Source: an uncultured Bacilli bacterium (GTDB taxonomy: Bacteria; Bacillota_I; Bacilli_A; RF39; UBA660). Taken from it: DNA of 6,359 nucleotides. Both the position numbers and the translations under genes were made by a program. The stretch is from positions 1-6,359 of the forward strand of contig CANQWJ010000070.1 in the NCBI GenBank assembly GCA_947627525.1, written 5' to 3'. The notes under the pieces are model-generated. The model was given only the letters and a program-made list of their open reading frames with translations, had not been told where the DNA came from and ran no database searches. This document shows positions 1 through 5,981 of this stretch, one piece after another. The first letter of the stretch is position 1, and each line of letters opens with the position of its first letter.

Positions 1-253
1 AAAAAACAAATTTAGTATTCATGTCTTTAATAACACTGATAAATGTTCTACTATCGATGAATGTAGTAGAAGAATATTACTTCCAAGTACTGAAATATAC
101 ACTATTGGCAATGGTCCAAACGATGCTAGAATGATTAAAAGATATAATGGTTACATTGTTGGTGATGAGTTAAATGCTTCTTTAAGTGTAGATAATGAGC
201 AACATCCAAATGCTTCAATAGTTTTACAAAAGATAAAAAAACGTGTAGGGTAG
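1..253 (+). CDS. HAD-superfamily phosphatase, C-terminal fragment (5' end outside window)
   Basis: The frame is open from the left edge to a TAG stop and gives the last 83 residues of a protein. About residue 36 of the fragment lies GNGPNDARM, which fits the loop-4 motif of HAD phosphohydrolases (usually GD/GNxxND), where the aspartate binds catalytic Mg2+. It is preceded by a short hydrophobic strand (EIYTI) and followed by YIVGDELNASL, as expected after loop 4 in Cof-like (HAD-IIB) enzymes. The nucleophile motif DxDxT and the cap domain would lie upstream, so substrate class cannot be judged. Only 12 bases separate its stop from the next start, which suggests one operon with the HPrK-like and APH-like genes. 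The HAD assignment rests on this one motif and its setting. A role in removing phosphate from something made by the two kinases is inference. Confidence 0.65.
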   Translation, partial: KNKFSIHVFNNTDKCSTIDECSRRILLPSTEIYTIGNGPNDARMIKRYNGYIVGDELNASLSVDNEQHPNASIVLQKIKKRVG

Positions 254-265
254 TGATATAAATAT

Positions 266-1033
266 ATGCTTAAAAAAGTCTATTTAGTTAATAATAAAAA
301 GTTATTCGTATTATGTGAAATAAAAGAATATGAAGATATTATAAAAAAAAGATTACTATTATTGGAAGAAACAAATATTAATAATTATGATTATTCTATT
401 GAAATTTATAATGATAAAACGATAATTAAACTCAATAATATTACTACTATTAATGGGAAATTACTTCATACTGACATATATCCTATCTTATTCAACACTA
501 TTTCTAACATCGTTAATGATAATAATAATATTTTAATTCATTCAGTTGTTTTATCTTATAAAAATGTTGGTTACTTAGTTATAGGTGATTTTGGTAGTGG
601 TAAAACAACTTTATGTATAGAGGCCTTGAAAAATGATTTTACAATAGTTTCAACTGATCAAACAATAATCAGTAATAGTAATAATAGAATTAATTGCAAA
701 TATGGATCACGATACATGAAGATTGACAAAAATAATGAAAAAATAGTCGAACATAATAACATAAATATTGAAATTAAATATATAATTAATTTAATTGGCT
801 GTTGTGATAATGGTAAAACGGATATTATTAAAGTTCAAGATAAAGATATAGTCATAAAAACATTATTTAAATATTGTACTTGGCACTCTGATATACCACT
901 TTTTACTGATAACTATATTTTAGATATTGATCGCATAAAAATTAAAAATTGGTTACAAAAATTAAAAATTCCTCTATATAATGTTAGAGGTAATTCAAAA
1001 CAAATTATAGAAGAAATAAAGGAGTTAAAATAA
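266..1033 (+). CDS. HPr kinase-like P-loop protein
   Basis: This is a 255-residue protein with an unrecognised N-terminal part (about 1-85) and a P-loop nucleotide-binding core. Residues 107-114 are GDFGSGKT, a clear Walker A motif, preceded by IHSVVL (about 91-96) and a two-strand turn, and followed by STDQTII (about 129-135), which has the position and form of the second acidic motif of HPr kinase/phosphorylase. The C-terminus (KIPLYNVRG, then a helix) resembles the end of HPrK-like domains. True HprK is longer (about 310 residues) and carries a long signature loop that I do not see, so this is a diverged relative and not the carbon-catabolite regulator. Known relatives in other bacteria sit in peptide-modification clusters, where some phosphorylate a peptide serine. 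No precursor peptide is visible here. The ATG lies 12 bases after the HAD stop with only a weak AGGG site 15 bases upstream, so it may rely on translational coupling. The gene overlaps the next start by one base. Confidence 0.7.
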   Translation: MLKKVYLVNNKKLFVLCEIKEYEDIIKKRLLLLEETNINNYDYSIEIYNDKTIIKLNNITTINGKLLHTDIYPILFNTISNIVNDNNNILIHSVVLSYKNVGYLVIGDFGSGKTTLCIEALKNDFTIVSTDQTIISNSNNRINCKYGSRYMKIDKNNEKIVEHNNINIEIKYIINLIGCCDNGKTDIIKVQDKDIVIKTLFKYCTWHSDIPLFTDNYILDIDRIKIKNWLQKLKIPLYNVRGNSKQIIEEIKELK

Positions 1034-2049
1034 TGATAGAAGAAACTGTATTGGATAATAATATAATAAAAGATTTATTAAAGAAAAAATATAATATTAA
1101 AGTAGAAAAGATTGAAAAACTTAATAGAGGAAGTGCTAACATATATTCTTTGAATGATAATACTTATATATTAAAGGAATTTCAGTCTAAATATACCAAG
1201 GAAGAAATAATTAAAGAAATAAATGTAATTAATCACTTGAGAAAGGATAAATTATCAGTTCCTGAATATATTCCGACAATTGACGGAAACTATTATATTA
1301 CATATAAAGGAAAAACAATAATATTACAAAAATATATTGATGGATACACAATTGAATCTAATACGGCATCTTATGAACAAATGATTGAATCTTCCCGTGA
1401 ACTTGGTAAAATTGTTAAATCATTAAAGAGTTTGAAATATAAATTGCCAATTAATGATGTATCATCTTGGTATTCAGTTGAAACTATCAATGAAGGTATT
1501 GAAAAACATAAAGATTTAATAAAAATGGCAAATGGTGAATATAAAGATAAAATTATTAAAGATTTAACGGAAAAAATTGAAATGATGGAATATGTTAAAG
1601 AAAATGTTGATTTAAGTGACATGGATAAATTAACTATTCTTAACACGCATGGCGATTATAGTATCTTGCAATTTATATATAAAGACGAAAAGATTAATGC
1701 CATAATTGACTTTGTATCAGCATGCAAAATGCCTGTTGTCTGGGAAGTTATTAGATCATATAGCTATATTGACAAAAAAGCAAAAGATGGTAAAATAAAT
1801 GTCAATAATTTGATCGCATATGTAAAGGAGTTCAATAAATATGTAAAAATCAATAAATATGATGTCAAATATATGACATATCTATATATGATTCAAATCT
1901 TAACGAGTACATATGGATACAAACAATATATAAAAGATAATTCTAAAACTAGTTTATTAGATTTTGGCTTCTTTAGGACAAATTTGTGTAGACATTTATT
2001 TAAAAATGCTGAAAAAATTGCTAATGAATTAGAAAAAGAAATATTATAA
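1033..2049 (+). CDS. APH-fold phosphotransferase (aminoglycoside/choline-kinase-like)
   Basis: This 338-residue protein has the kinase fold of the APH family. Visible landmarks are a glycine-containing nucleotide loop (NRGSANIY, about 31-38), the ATP-anchoring lysine in YILKEF (K48), the hinge region IILQKYIDGYTI, the catalytic loop HGDYSILQF with D208 as likely base, and the metal-binding AIIDF with D226. The following PVVWEVIRSY also fits the family. The usual metal-ligand asparagine of HGDxxxxN is a glutamine here (Q213). Family members phosphorylate hydroxyls of antibiotics, sugars, choline or amino alcohols; nothing in the sequence chooses among these, and resistance should not be assumed. 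The start is certain: AAAGGAG lies eight bases upstream, and the ATG shares its A with the previous TAA. This coupling suggests its product is made in step with the HPrK-like protein. Confidence 0.85.
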   Translation: MIEETVLDNNIIKDLLKKKYNIKVEKIEKLNRGSANIYSLNDNTYILKEFQSKYTKEEIIKEINVINHLRKDKLSVPEYIPTIDGNYYITYKGKTIILQKYIDGYTIESNTASYEQMIESSRELGKIVKSLKSLKYKLPINDVSSWYSVETINEGIEKHKDLIKMANGEYKDKIIKDLTEKIEMMEYVKENVDLSDMDKLTILNTHGDYSILQFIYKDEKINAIIDFVSACKMPVVWEVIRSYSYIDKKAKDGKINVNNLIAYVKEFNKYVKINKYDVKYMTYLYMIQILTSTYGYKQYIKDNSKTSLLDFGFFRTNLCRHLFKNAEKIANELEKEIL

Positions 2050-2063
2050 ATTCATATCAGAAA

Positions 2064-2070
2064 GAGGGGG
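2064..2070 (+). promoter_or_regulatory. Ribosome binding site deciding the helD start
   Basis: GAGGGGG lies ten bases before the ATG at 2081. Another ATG at 2073 is only two bases from this site, is out of frame with helD and is too close to be used. The 31-base gap after the APH-like gene shows no promoter or terminator, so helD is probably co-transcribed with it. Confidence 0.6.
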
Positions 2071-2080
2071 AAATGCATAT

Positions 2081-4246
2081 ATGGAAAAGGTTTTTGAAGA
2101 AGAAAAAGCATATCTTAATTATACACAAGAACAATTATCCAAGTCTATTGCAACACAAAAAAAAGAAATGCTAGAAATACCAAAACGTTACAATAATGTC
2201 TTACAGGGAGATACTTTTCTAGTTGAAGATTTGATGAGTTCTGCTGCTACTAAACTATACGTTTTAAAATTATCAAGAGATTGTCCTTATTTTGGACGAA
2301 TTGATTTCTGTTCTAAAGGTAGTGCAAAACCAACAAAGATATACATTGGAAAAACAACTGTTATGGATAACGGAAAACAAGTGATAACTGATTGGCGTTC
2401 ACCAATTTGTAGCTTATATTATGATGGTGAAATAGGGGACGTTAGCTATGAAAGTGTTTCTGGAAAAGTTGAAGGAGAATTACAATTAAAAAGACAAATT
2501 ATTATAAAAAATGGAGAATTAATTGAAGCATTTGATACTGGTTTAGTAAGTGATGATGATTTAATTCAACCATACTTAAAAGTAAATGCTGACGATAAAA
2601 TGAAAACAATTATAGCATCAATTCAAAAAGAGCAAAATGTTATTATAAGAAAACCTTTTATGGATAATATAATTGTTCAAGGAGTTGCTGGTTCTGGTAA
2701 AACTTCTGTAGCATTACATAGAATTGCTTATTTGTTATATAACTTTAAAGATAAAATCAATTCAAATCAATTCTTAATCATTGGACCGAACAAATATTTT
2801 CTAGATTATATATCTACTATTTTACCAGAATTAGATACTGAATCAGTTTCACAACAAACATATTTCAATTTAATAACTAATTGTTTAGGAGAAAAAATTT
2901 CTTTAGAAAAAATTGATAATAAGAAAAAAAGTTTTGTTGAACAGTTTAAAACATCTATCGAATATAAAAATGCATTAGATACATTTATCACTGATTATAT
3001 CAATTTTGGAATCGTAGATAATGGTTTTTGTATCGATGGAGAAGAAATTTTTAGTGCCGATGAAATAAGGAAAAGAGTCCTTTCTACTTTAAACAAATTA
3101 CCAAATTATGAAAATGCTTATACTTACTTTGTTGAAAAATTTAAAAATGATATAGATGACATATATGAGAAACTCAATGCCAAATATCGTTCTATATATA
3201 TGTCACTACCTAAAACAGATCCAAACAGGCACATTGCCATAGAAAAAAGTACAGAATTAAATAAATTATTGCGTGAAAAGGGAACTAAGTTATTAAAGGA
3301 TTATTTTAATAAATTAAAATTACGCAGTACTGATATATATAAAATATTCATATTAAATGCAGAAAGATATTTACCGAATCTCAGTGAAACAGAAATTCAA
3401 CAATTGCAACAAGAAACATTAGGAACATTAAAAAAGAGAAGAGTATCATTTAATGACTTACCTGCTTTAATGCACATTCAACATTTAATTTATGGAACTA
3501 ATTTAGGTTATAAAAACGTTGTAATCGATGAAGCTCAGGATTATGGACTATTTCATTTTTATGCATTAAAAGAAATATTACCATATAGTTGTTTTTCGAT
3601 TTATGGTGATTTGGCACAATCAATTAATTCCTGTGGCCAAGTTAAAGATTGGCATGATGTTATAGACAAAATATTTAATGGTAATTGTGAATTGTTGAAC
3701 TTAAACAAGAGTTACCGTACAACTATTCAAATAACCGAAAATGCTAATAGAATTTTACAACAATTAAATCTTTCTTTAGCCGAACCTGTAATAAGAAAAG
3801 GTAAAGAAGTCAGTTTTTCTGAAAGTAGTAAAGACATTGATTATAAGATAAGTAAAATTGCGGAGTGGACAGAAAAGGGCTATAAGAGTATTGCAATTAT
3901 ATGTAAAGATGATAAAGAAGCAGATAAAGTATTTAATGAGTTAAAAGATAAAAATATTAATGCTAATAGAATAACAGAAGAAAATTCGCAATATAATGGT
4001 GGCATAAGTGTATTGACCTGTAAACAGTCAAAAGGTTTAGAGTTTGATGCTGTTATGTTGAACGATGCATCAACTAATATGTATTCTATAAACTCAAAGG
4101 AAGACATGCATCTCTTATATGTTGCTTGTACAAGAGCATTACATGAATTAGACATTTTATATTCTAAAAAACCATGTGAAATATTTGCTCAGTATACTAC
4201 AAATAATTTAAGTAATAATAATCAAAAAATAAAAACAAAAAAGTAG
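2081..4246 (+). CDS. helD: HelD-type RNA polymerase recycling ATPase (UvrD/SF1-like)
   Basis: This 721-residue protein matches HelD, a superfamily 1 ATPase that binds RNA polymerase, inserts an N-terminal arm into the secondary channel and frees stalled enzyme from nucleic acid. Residues 1-60 are charged and helical, as expected for that arm. The HelD signature DWRSPICSLYYDGEIGDVSY lies near 104-123. Motor motifs follow in order: Walker A GVAGSGKT (201-208), Walker B DEAQD (483-487), YGDLAQS (motif III, about 508-514), SYRTT (motif IV, 544-548), KQSKGLEFD (motif V, 648-656) and LLYVACTRALHEL (motif VI, from 678). The middle (about 260-470) is the poorly conserved insertion. Length is slightly below the roughly 770 residues of Bacillus subtilis HelD, and all key motifs are intact. 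It is the last gene of the operon. Some HelD relatives (HelR) confer rifamycin tolerance, but nothing here shows that role. UvrD or PcrA is unlikely because of the DWRSP signature and the N-terminal arm. Confidence 0.93.
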   Translation: MEKVFEEEKAYLNYTQEQLSKSIATQKKEMLEIPKRYNNVLQGDTFLVEDLMSSAATKLYVLKLSRDCPYFGRIDFCSKGSAKPTKIYIGKTTVMDNGKQVITDWRSPICSLYYDGEIGDVSYESVSGKVEGELQLKRQIIIKNGELIEAFDTGLVSDDDLIQPYLKVNADDKMKTIIASIQKEQNVIIRKPFMDNIIVQGVAGSGKTSVALHRIAYLLYNFKDKINSNQFLIIGPNKYFLDYISTILPELDTESVSQQTYFNLITNCLGEKISLEKIDNKKKSFVEQFKTSIEYKNALDTFITDYINFGIVDNGFCIDGEEIFSADEIRKRVLSTLNKLPNYENAYTYFVEKFKNDIDDIYEKLNAKYRSIYMSLPKTDPNRHIAIEKSTELNKLLREKGTKLLKDYFNKLKLRSTDIYKIFILNAERYLPNLSETEIQQLQQETLGTLKKRRVSFNDLPALMHIQHLIYGTNLGYKNVVIDEAQDYGLFHFYALKEILPYSCFSIYGDLAQSINSCGQVKDWHDVIDKIFNGNCELLNLNKSYRTTIQITENANRILQQLNLSLAEPVIRKGKEVSFSESSKDIDYKISKIAEWTEKGYKSIAIICKDDKEADKVFNELKDKNINANRITEENSQYNGGISVLTCKQSKGLEFDAVMLNDASTNMYSINSKEDMHLLYVACTRALHELDILYSKKPCEIFAQYTTNNLSNNNQKIKTKK

Positions 4247-4272
4247 GGGAAAGATACTAGTGTGTCTACTTT

Positions 4273-4310
4273 AAATACATTTATTTCCATACAAATAAAT
4301 GTATTTTTTT
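4273..4310 (+). terminator. Rho-independent terminator of the helD operon
   Basis: A perfect 14-bp stem, AAATACATTTATTT at 4273-4286 and AAATAAATGTATTT at 4293-4306, closes a six-base CCATAC loop and runs into a U-tract. A further 7-bp pairing (AAAGTAG 4240-4246 with CTACTTT 4266-4272) sits directly upstream and includes the helD stop codon, so the two stems could stack. The opposite strand lacks a U-tail, so it acts on plus-strand transcripts only. Confidence 0.9.
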
Positions 4311-4360
4311 TATTTTAATCCTTTTTTACCATTAATTTATTATTAATTTAATAAAGCAAT

Positions 4361-4426
4361 AAAAAACCTCCAAAGTTCTTCTTTAATACATTTCTAAATC
4401 GTATTTTTTAGTACGAACTTTAAAGG
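4361..4426 (-). terminator. Terminator of the small Cys-rich gene
   Basis: Read on the minus strand, CCTTTAAAGTTC (4426-4415) pairs with GAACTTTGGAGG (4378-4367) over 12 bp and is followed by six Ts (4366-4361). Two positions are G-U wobbles on this strand but would be C-A mismatches on the plus strand, so the structured RNA is the minus-strand one. The loop is unusually long at 36 bases and can form a small inner CGTA/TACG hairpin. It lies 18 bases past the stop of the 55-codon gene. Confidence 0.8.
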
Positions 4427-4443
4427 TATTATAAATTAAATAT

Positions 4444-4611
4444 CTACTTTTTTTCTTCTTCAAAGCTATCACAAATTGTGTCATCTTTACAGTTAGGATC
4501 ATTACATCCACAACCAACTTTTATCTCTGATAATTGACATAATTCTTGCTCACAATCATTATGTTTGCAAGTTTCAACATTACATTTAATTTTTTGACTT
4601 TTCTTTGCCAT
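4444..4611 (-). CDS. Small cysteine-rich protein, DUF1540-like (55 aa)
   Basis: This 55-residue protein begins MAKKSQKIKC and ends DSFEEEKK before a TAG. It has eight cysteines at 10, 15, 20, 25, 34, 36, 41 and 47 plus His17. The layout, with IKCNVETC near the N-terminus, a mid-protein IKVGCGC and a terminal TICDSF, matches DUF1540, a family of short Bacillota proteins of unknown function. Two sets of four cysteines suggest metal binding, which is inference. The start is well supported: GGAGGT at 4623-4618 stands six bases before the ATG. No signal peptide or membrane segment is seen, so it should be cytoplasmic. It converges on helD, with a terminator for each gene between them, and is divergent from the 245-residue gene across 112 bases. 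I see no clear sigma-A promoter for it. A CATAAAT element with an upstream TTGATA 18 bases away is a weak candidate and could point to another sigma factor. Confidence 0.88.
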   Translation of the reverse strand: MAKKSQKIKCNVETCKHNDCEQELCQLSEIKVGCGCNDPNCKDDTICDSFEEEKK

Positions 4612-4666
4612 AATATTACCTCCATTTTCATTATTAGCAAAATCTCACTCATTTATGCGTTCAACT

Positions 4667-4695
4667 TTGACTTTTTATCAAAATTGTGATATAAT
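4667..4695 (+). promoter_or_regulatory. Sigma-A promoter with extended -10
   Basis: TTGACT (4667-4672) and TATAAT (4690-4695) are separated by 17 bases, and TG at 4687-4688 gives an extended -10 (TGATATAAT). Transcription should begin near 4702. The 5' leader is then only about 20 bases and leaves no room for a riboswitch. This is one of the strongest promoters in the window. Confidence 0.88.
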
Positions 4696-4708
4696 TTAGC
4701 ACATATTG

Positions 4709-4715
4709 AAAAGGG
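4709..4715 (+). promoter_or_regulatory. Ribosome binding site deciding start at 4724
   Basis: AAAGGGG-type site (4709-4715) with about eight bases to the ATG at 4724. An in-frame TTG at 4706 lies at the predicted transcription start, ahead of this site, and so cannot be the real start. Confidence 0.75.
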
Positions 4716-4723
4716 GAAAAAAT

Positions 4724-5461
4724 ATGATTGACTGCAAAGAACTAAAAAAAAGAATAGATAAATTTGTATCAATTTATGGTGATGATTATGATAGAAGCAT
4801 GACTGAAGAAGAAAAAGAATATTTAGAAATGACACTATCTAGTTATATCTTAACGTACTATAAAGATGCATATTATAATTTTAGTAATGGTGAAACAGTT
4901 TTTTCACAAATTTTTTCAGTAATCGGCGCTTTACCAGAAGATAAAAATCCATATTTTCAAATGGCAAATAAAATTGAAGAAGAATATGGCTTAGATAAAG
5001 ATATAGTCGAAGTAGGGGGAGGAAGATTCCCTGCTCTAGCTCTAGAAATACAAAAGAGGCAAGCCAAATTACATAAAGGATCAATTACTGTATATGATCC
5101 TTCACTAGCAGTTCTACAACTTGAAGGTATTCATTTGGTTAAACAACCATTTAGTCATGCCACACCACTATTAAAAACAGATTTAGTAGTAGGGCAAAAG
5201 CCTTGTTATGCAACGGAAAGCATCATACGAGTAGCCAATAAAAATAGTGTCCCATTCTACATTGAAATGTGCTCTTGTGATCACACACCAAGAACAGAAA
5301 TATATCCAATGATTCCCTTTAAAAACAAATGGGAATGGTATATAGAAAAAATAACAAAAGATACCCTACCAAGTTATTTTGAAGTAGAGAAGAGTACAAC
5401 AATAGATGCCCTATCAGGTGAAGAATTAGCTGTAATTAAGACAAAGAGAAGAGATAGATAA
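4724..5461 (+). CDS. Uncharacterised protein with Rossmann/SAM-methyltransferase-like core
   Basis: I do not recognise a named family for this 245-residue protein. Residues 1-90 are mostly helical and acidic. From 93 comes DIVEVGGGRFPALALEI, a hydrophobic strand ending in a glycine-rich turn as in motif I of class I SAM-dependent methyltransferases. Next come ITVYDPS (121-127), at the place of the acidic strand-2 motif, and DLVVGQKPCYATESIIRVA (153-171), resembling the strand-4 region. This EVGxGRFP pattern recalls the archaeal UPF0146 group, small proteins with the same fold, although overall similarity is unproved. EMCSCDH (181-187) holds two cysteines, an aspartate and a histidine close together and could bind a metal or be structural. 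There is no signal peptide or membrane segment. It is a single-gene unit with its own strong promoter and terminator, so neighbours give no clue. Weakly related alternatives are a nucleotide-binding Rossmann protein or an inactive methyltransferase. Confidence 0.85.
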   Translation: MIDCKELKKRIDKFVSIYGDDYDRSMTEEEKEYLEMTLSSYILTYYKDAYYNFSNGETVFSQIFSVIGALPEDKNPYFQMANKIEEEYGLDKDIVEVGGGRFPALALEIQKRQAKLHKGSITVYDPSLAVLQLEGIHLVKQPFSHATPLLKTDLVVGQKPCYATESIIRVANKNSVPFYIEMCSCDHTPRTEIYPMIPFKNKWEWYIEKITKDTLPSYFEVEKSTTIDALSGEELAVIKTKRRDR

Positions 5462-5478
5462 CCTATCTCTTTTTATAA
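5446..5478 (+). terminator. Terminator overlapping the stop codon of the 245-residue gene
   Basis: AAGAGATAG (5449-5457) pairs with CTATCTCTT (5463-5471) around a five-base loop that contains the TAA stop, and a U-rich run follows. The stem can lengthen by G-U pairs into the coding end. A ribosome at the stop codon would cover the hairpin, so termination may depend on ribosome release. Confidence 0.8.
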
Positions 5479-5597
5479 CCTTATTTAAATATAAAATATG
5501 ATATACATGCATGTTATAACCTTATTATATATATAAATAAGGATATATACGCGTATTATAACCTTATTAAATTTTATAATAAGGATAATATATAAAT
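5473..5597 (+). repeat. Three tandem 41-42 bp repeats with internal dyads
   Basis: TTATAACCTTATT occurs at 5473, 5514 and 5556, at spacings of 41 and 42 bases. Copies two and three each continue as a hairpin, CCTTATT, nine-base loop, AATAAGG (5520-5542 and 5562-5584). Copy one has lost the right arm. Between copies lie perfect 10-bp palindromes at the same position: ACATGCATGT (5505-5514) and ATACGCGTAT (5547-5556). The array begins inside the U-tract of the upstream terminator. Its function is unknown. The layout fits protein-binding iterons or a decayed mobile-element end better than a coding repeat. Confidence 0.75.
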
Positions 5598-5613
5598 CTA
5601 AATTTAAATTAAT

Positions 5614-5820
5614 TTGAATTCATCTACATACATATTACATAACAACATATATAACACAACAAATACATTACAAATTACTGTAATAATAAGCTTAATACTA
5701 TTACTATTTATTATTACAAAAAAACATTATGAAAGGCAACATAATATCAATTATAGGAAGTTAATCTTTGGAAAGAAAAGGCCAAATAAGGCCTCAAAAA
5801 CGCCCAAATTTAAACTTTAA
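5614..5820 (+). CDS. Doubtful small membrane-protein ORF
   Basis: An open frame of 68 codons starts at a TTG. Its product would have a polar N-terminus, one hydrophobic segment (about residues 20-35, ITVIISLILLLFIIT) and a very basic tail, the profile of a single-pass small membrane protein. Against it, no Shine-Dalgarno site precedes the TTG, a stop lies three codons upstream, there is no ATG, and codons such as AGG, ACG, CCC and GCC are unlike those of the neighbouring genes. A minus-strand promoter and hairpin overlap its 3' end. I consider it more likely non-coding or decayed than a working gene, and no homologue is recognised. Confidence 0.2.
   Translation: MNSSTYILHNNIYNTTNTLQITVIISLILLLFIITKKHYERQHNINYRKLIFGKKRPNKASKTPKFKL
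5772..5795 (-). terminator. Possible minus-strand terminator
   Basis: On the minus strand AGGCC, six bases (TTATTT), GGCCT is followed by a T-rich run (TTTTCTTT). The five-base GC-rich stem can gain a G-U pair. It lies about 75 bases downstream of the predicted start of the minus-strand promoter at 5873-5902, so the two could define a short RNA. The stem is short, so confidence is moderate. Confidence 0.45.
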
Positions 5821-5866
5821 TATTATTGGTCGACTAACTATACATAAAATCACTTTTCTAGATTAC
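5772..5866 (-). ncRNA. Candidate small RNA of about 95 nt
   Basis: This is the interval between the minus-strand promoter (5873-5902) and the GC-rich hairpin with T-tail (5772-5795). It contains no credible reading frame. It would be antisense to the 3' part of the doubtful ORF at 5614-5820. No known RNA family is recognised. Both ends are predictions, so this is a hypothesis drawn from signal spacing. Confidence 0.25.
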
Positions 5867-5872
5867 AAACCA

Positions 5873-5902
5873 ATTATAAAATAATTTTTTTTATTTAGTC
5901 AA
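5873..5902 (-). promoter_or_regulatory. Minus-strand sigma-A promoter in non-coding region
   Basis: On the minus strand TTGACT (5902-5897) and TATAAT (5878-5873) are 18 bases apart. Transcription would begin near 5866 and read leftwards. Downstream, no reading frame of useful length follows: the first ATG gives only a three-codon frame. This makes a non-coding transcript the likelier product. The surrounding AT-richness raises the chance of a false -10, but the -35 is a good match. Confidence 0.5.
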
Positions 5903-5913
5903 TATTTTTATTT

Positions 5914-5959
5914 ATGTCTCATTGGCGACGCCTAGGAAAAAACAAGTTTTCCTAGACAT
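5914..5959. repeat. Inverted repeat with branched (three-way) potential
   Basis: ATGT (5914-5917) pairs with ACAT (5956-5959) and encloses two adjacent stems: GGC GAC GCC (5924-5932) and CTAGGAAAA, six-base loop, TTTTCCTAG (5932-5955). Together they could fold as a small three-way junction. The 9-bp arm is perfect. Confidence 0.6.
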
Positions 5960-5981
5960 CTTTCAATTATGCGTAAAATAA

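Noticed and set aside
1371..1646. Open frame of 91 codons on the minus strand inside the APH-like gene.
   Set aside because: It is an antisense shadow of a gene with clear catalytic motifs; no ribosome site or family features.
2806..4155. Minus-strand open frames within helD (2806-2991 and 3880-4155).
   Set aside because: They lie opposite conserved helicase motifs and lack ribosome sites; shadows of helD.
4706..4723. In-frame TTG as an earlier start of the 245-residue protein.
   Set aside because: It lies at the predicted transcription start and ahead of the good ribosome binding site, which serves the ATG at 4724.
4653..5084. Minus-strand frames at 4653-4835 and 4881-5084 with hydrophobic translations.
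   Set aside because: They run through the promoter and opposite the coding strand of the 245-residue gene. The hydrophobic look comes from the complement of A-rich codons.
1..5461. Genetic code with TGA as tryptophan, suggested by AT-richness and no TGA stop among six genes.
   Set aside because: All tryptophan codons seen are TGG, and the genes reach family length with intact motifs without any in-frame TGA.
5473..5597. CRISPR array, because of regularly spaced repeats.
   Set aside because: The repeat is a degenerate tandem unit without unique spacers, has three copies only, and no cas genes are present.
5768..5884. A 38-codon frame starting at TTG with AGGAAG seven bases upstream, whose product ends in ITFLDYKPIIK and faintly recalls ribosomal protein S18 (IDYKD segment).
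   Set aside because: Only a few residues match, the cysteine-rich or basic S18 N-terminus and the RFISERGKI block are absent, and nothing S18-like continues in other frames. The ribosome site and start could be chance.
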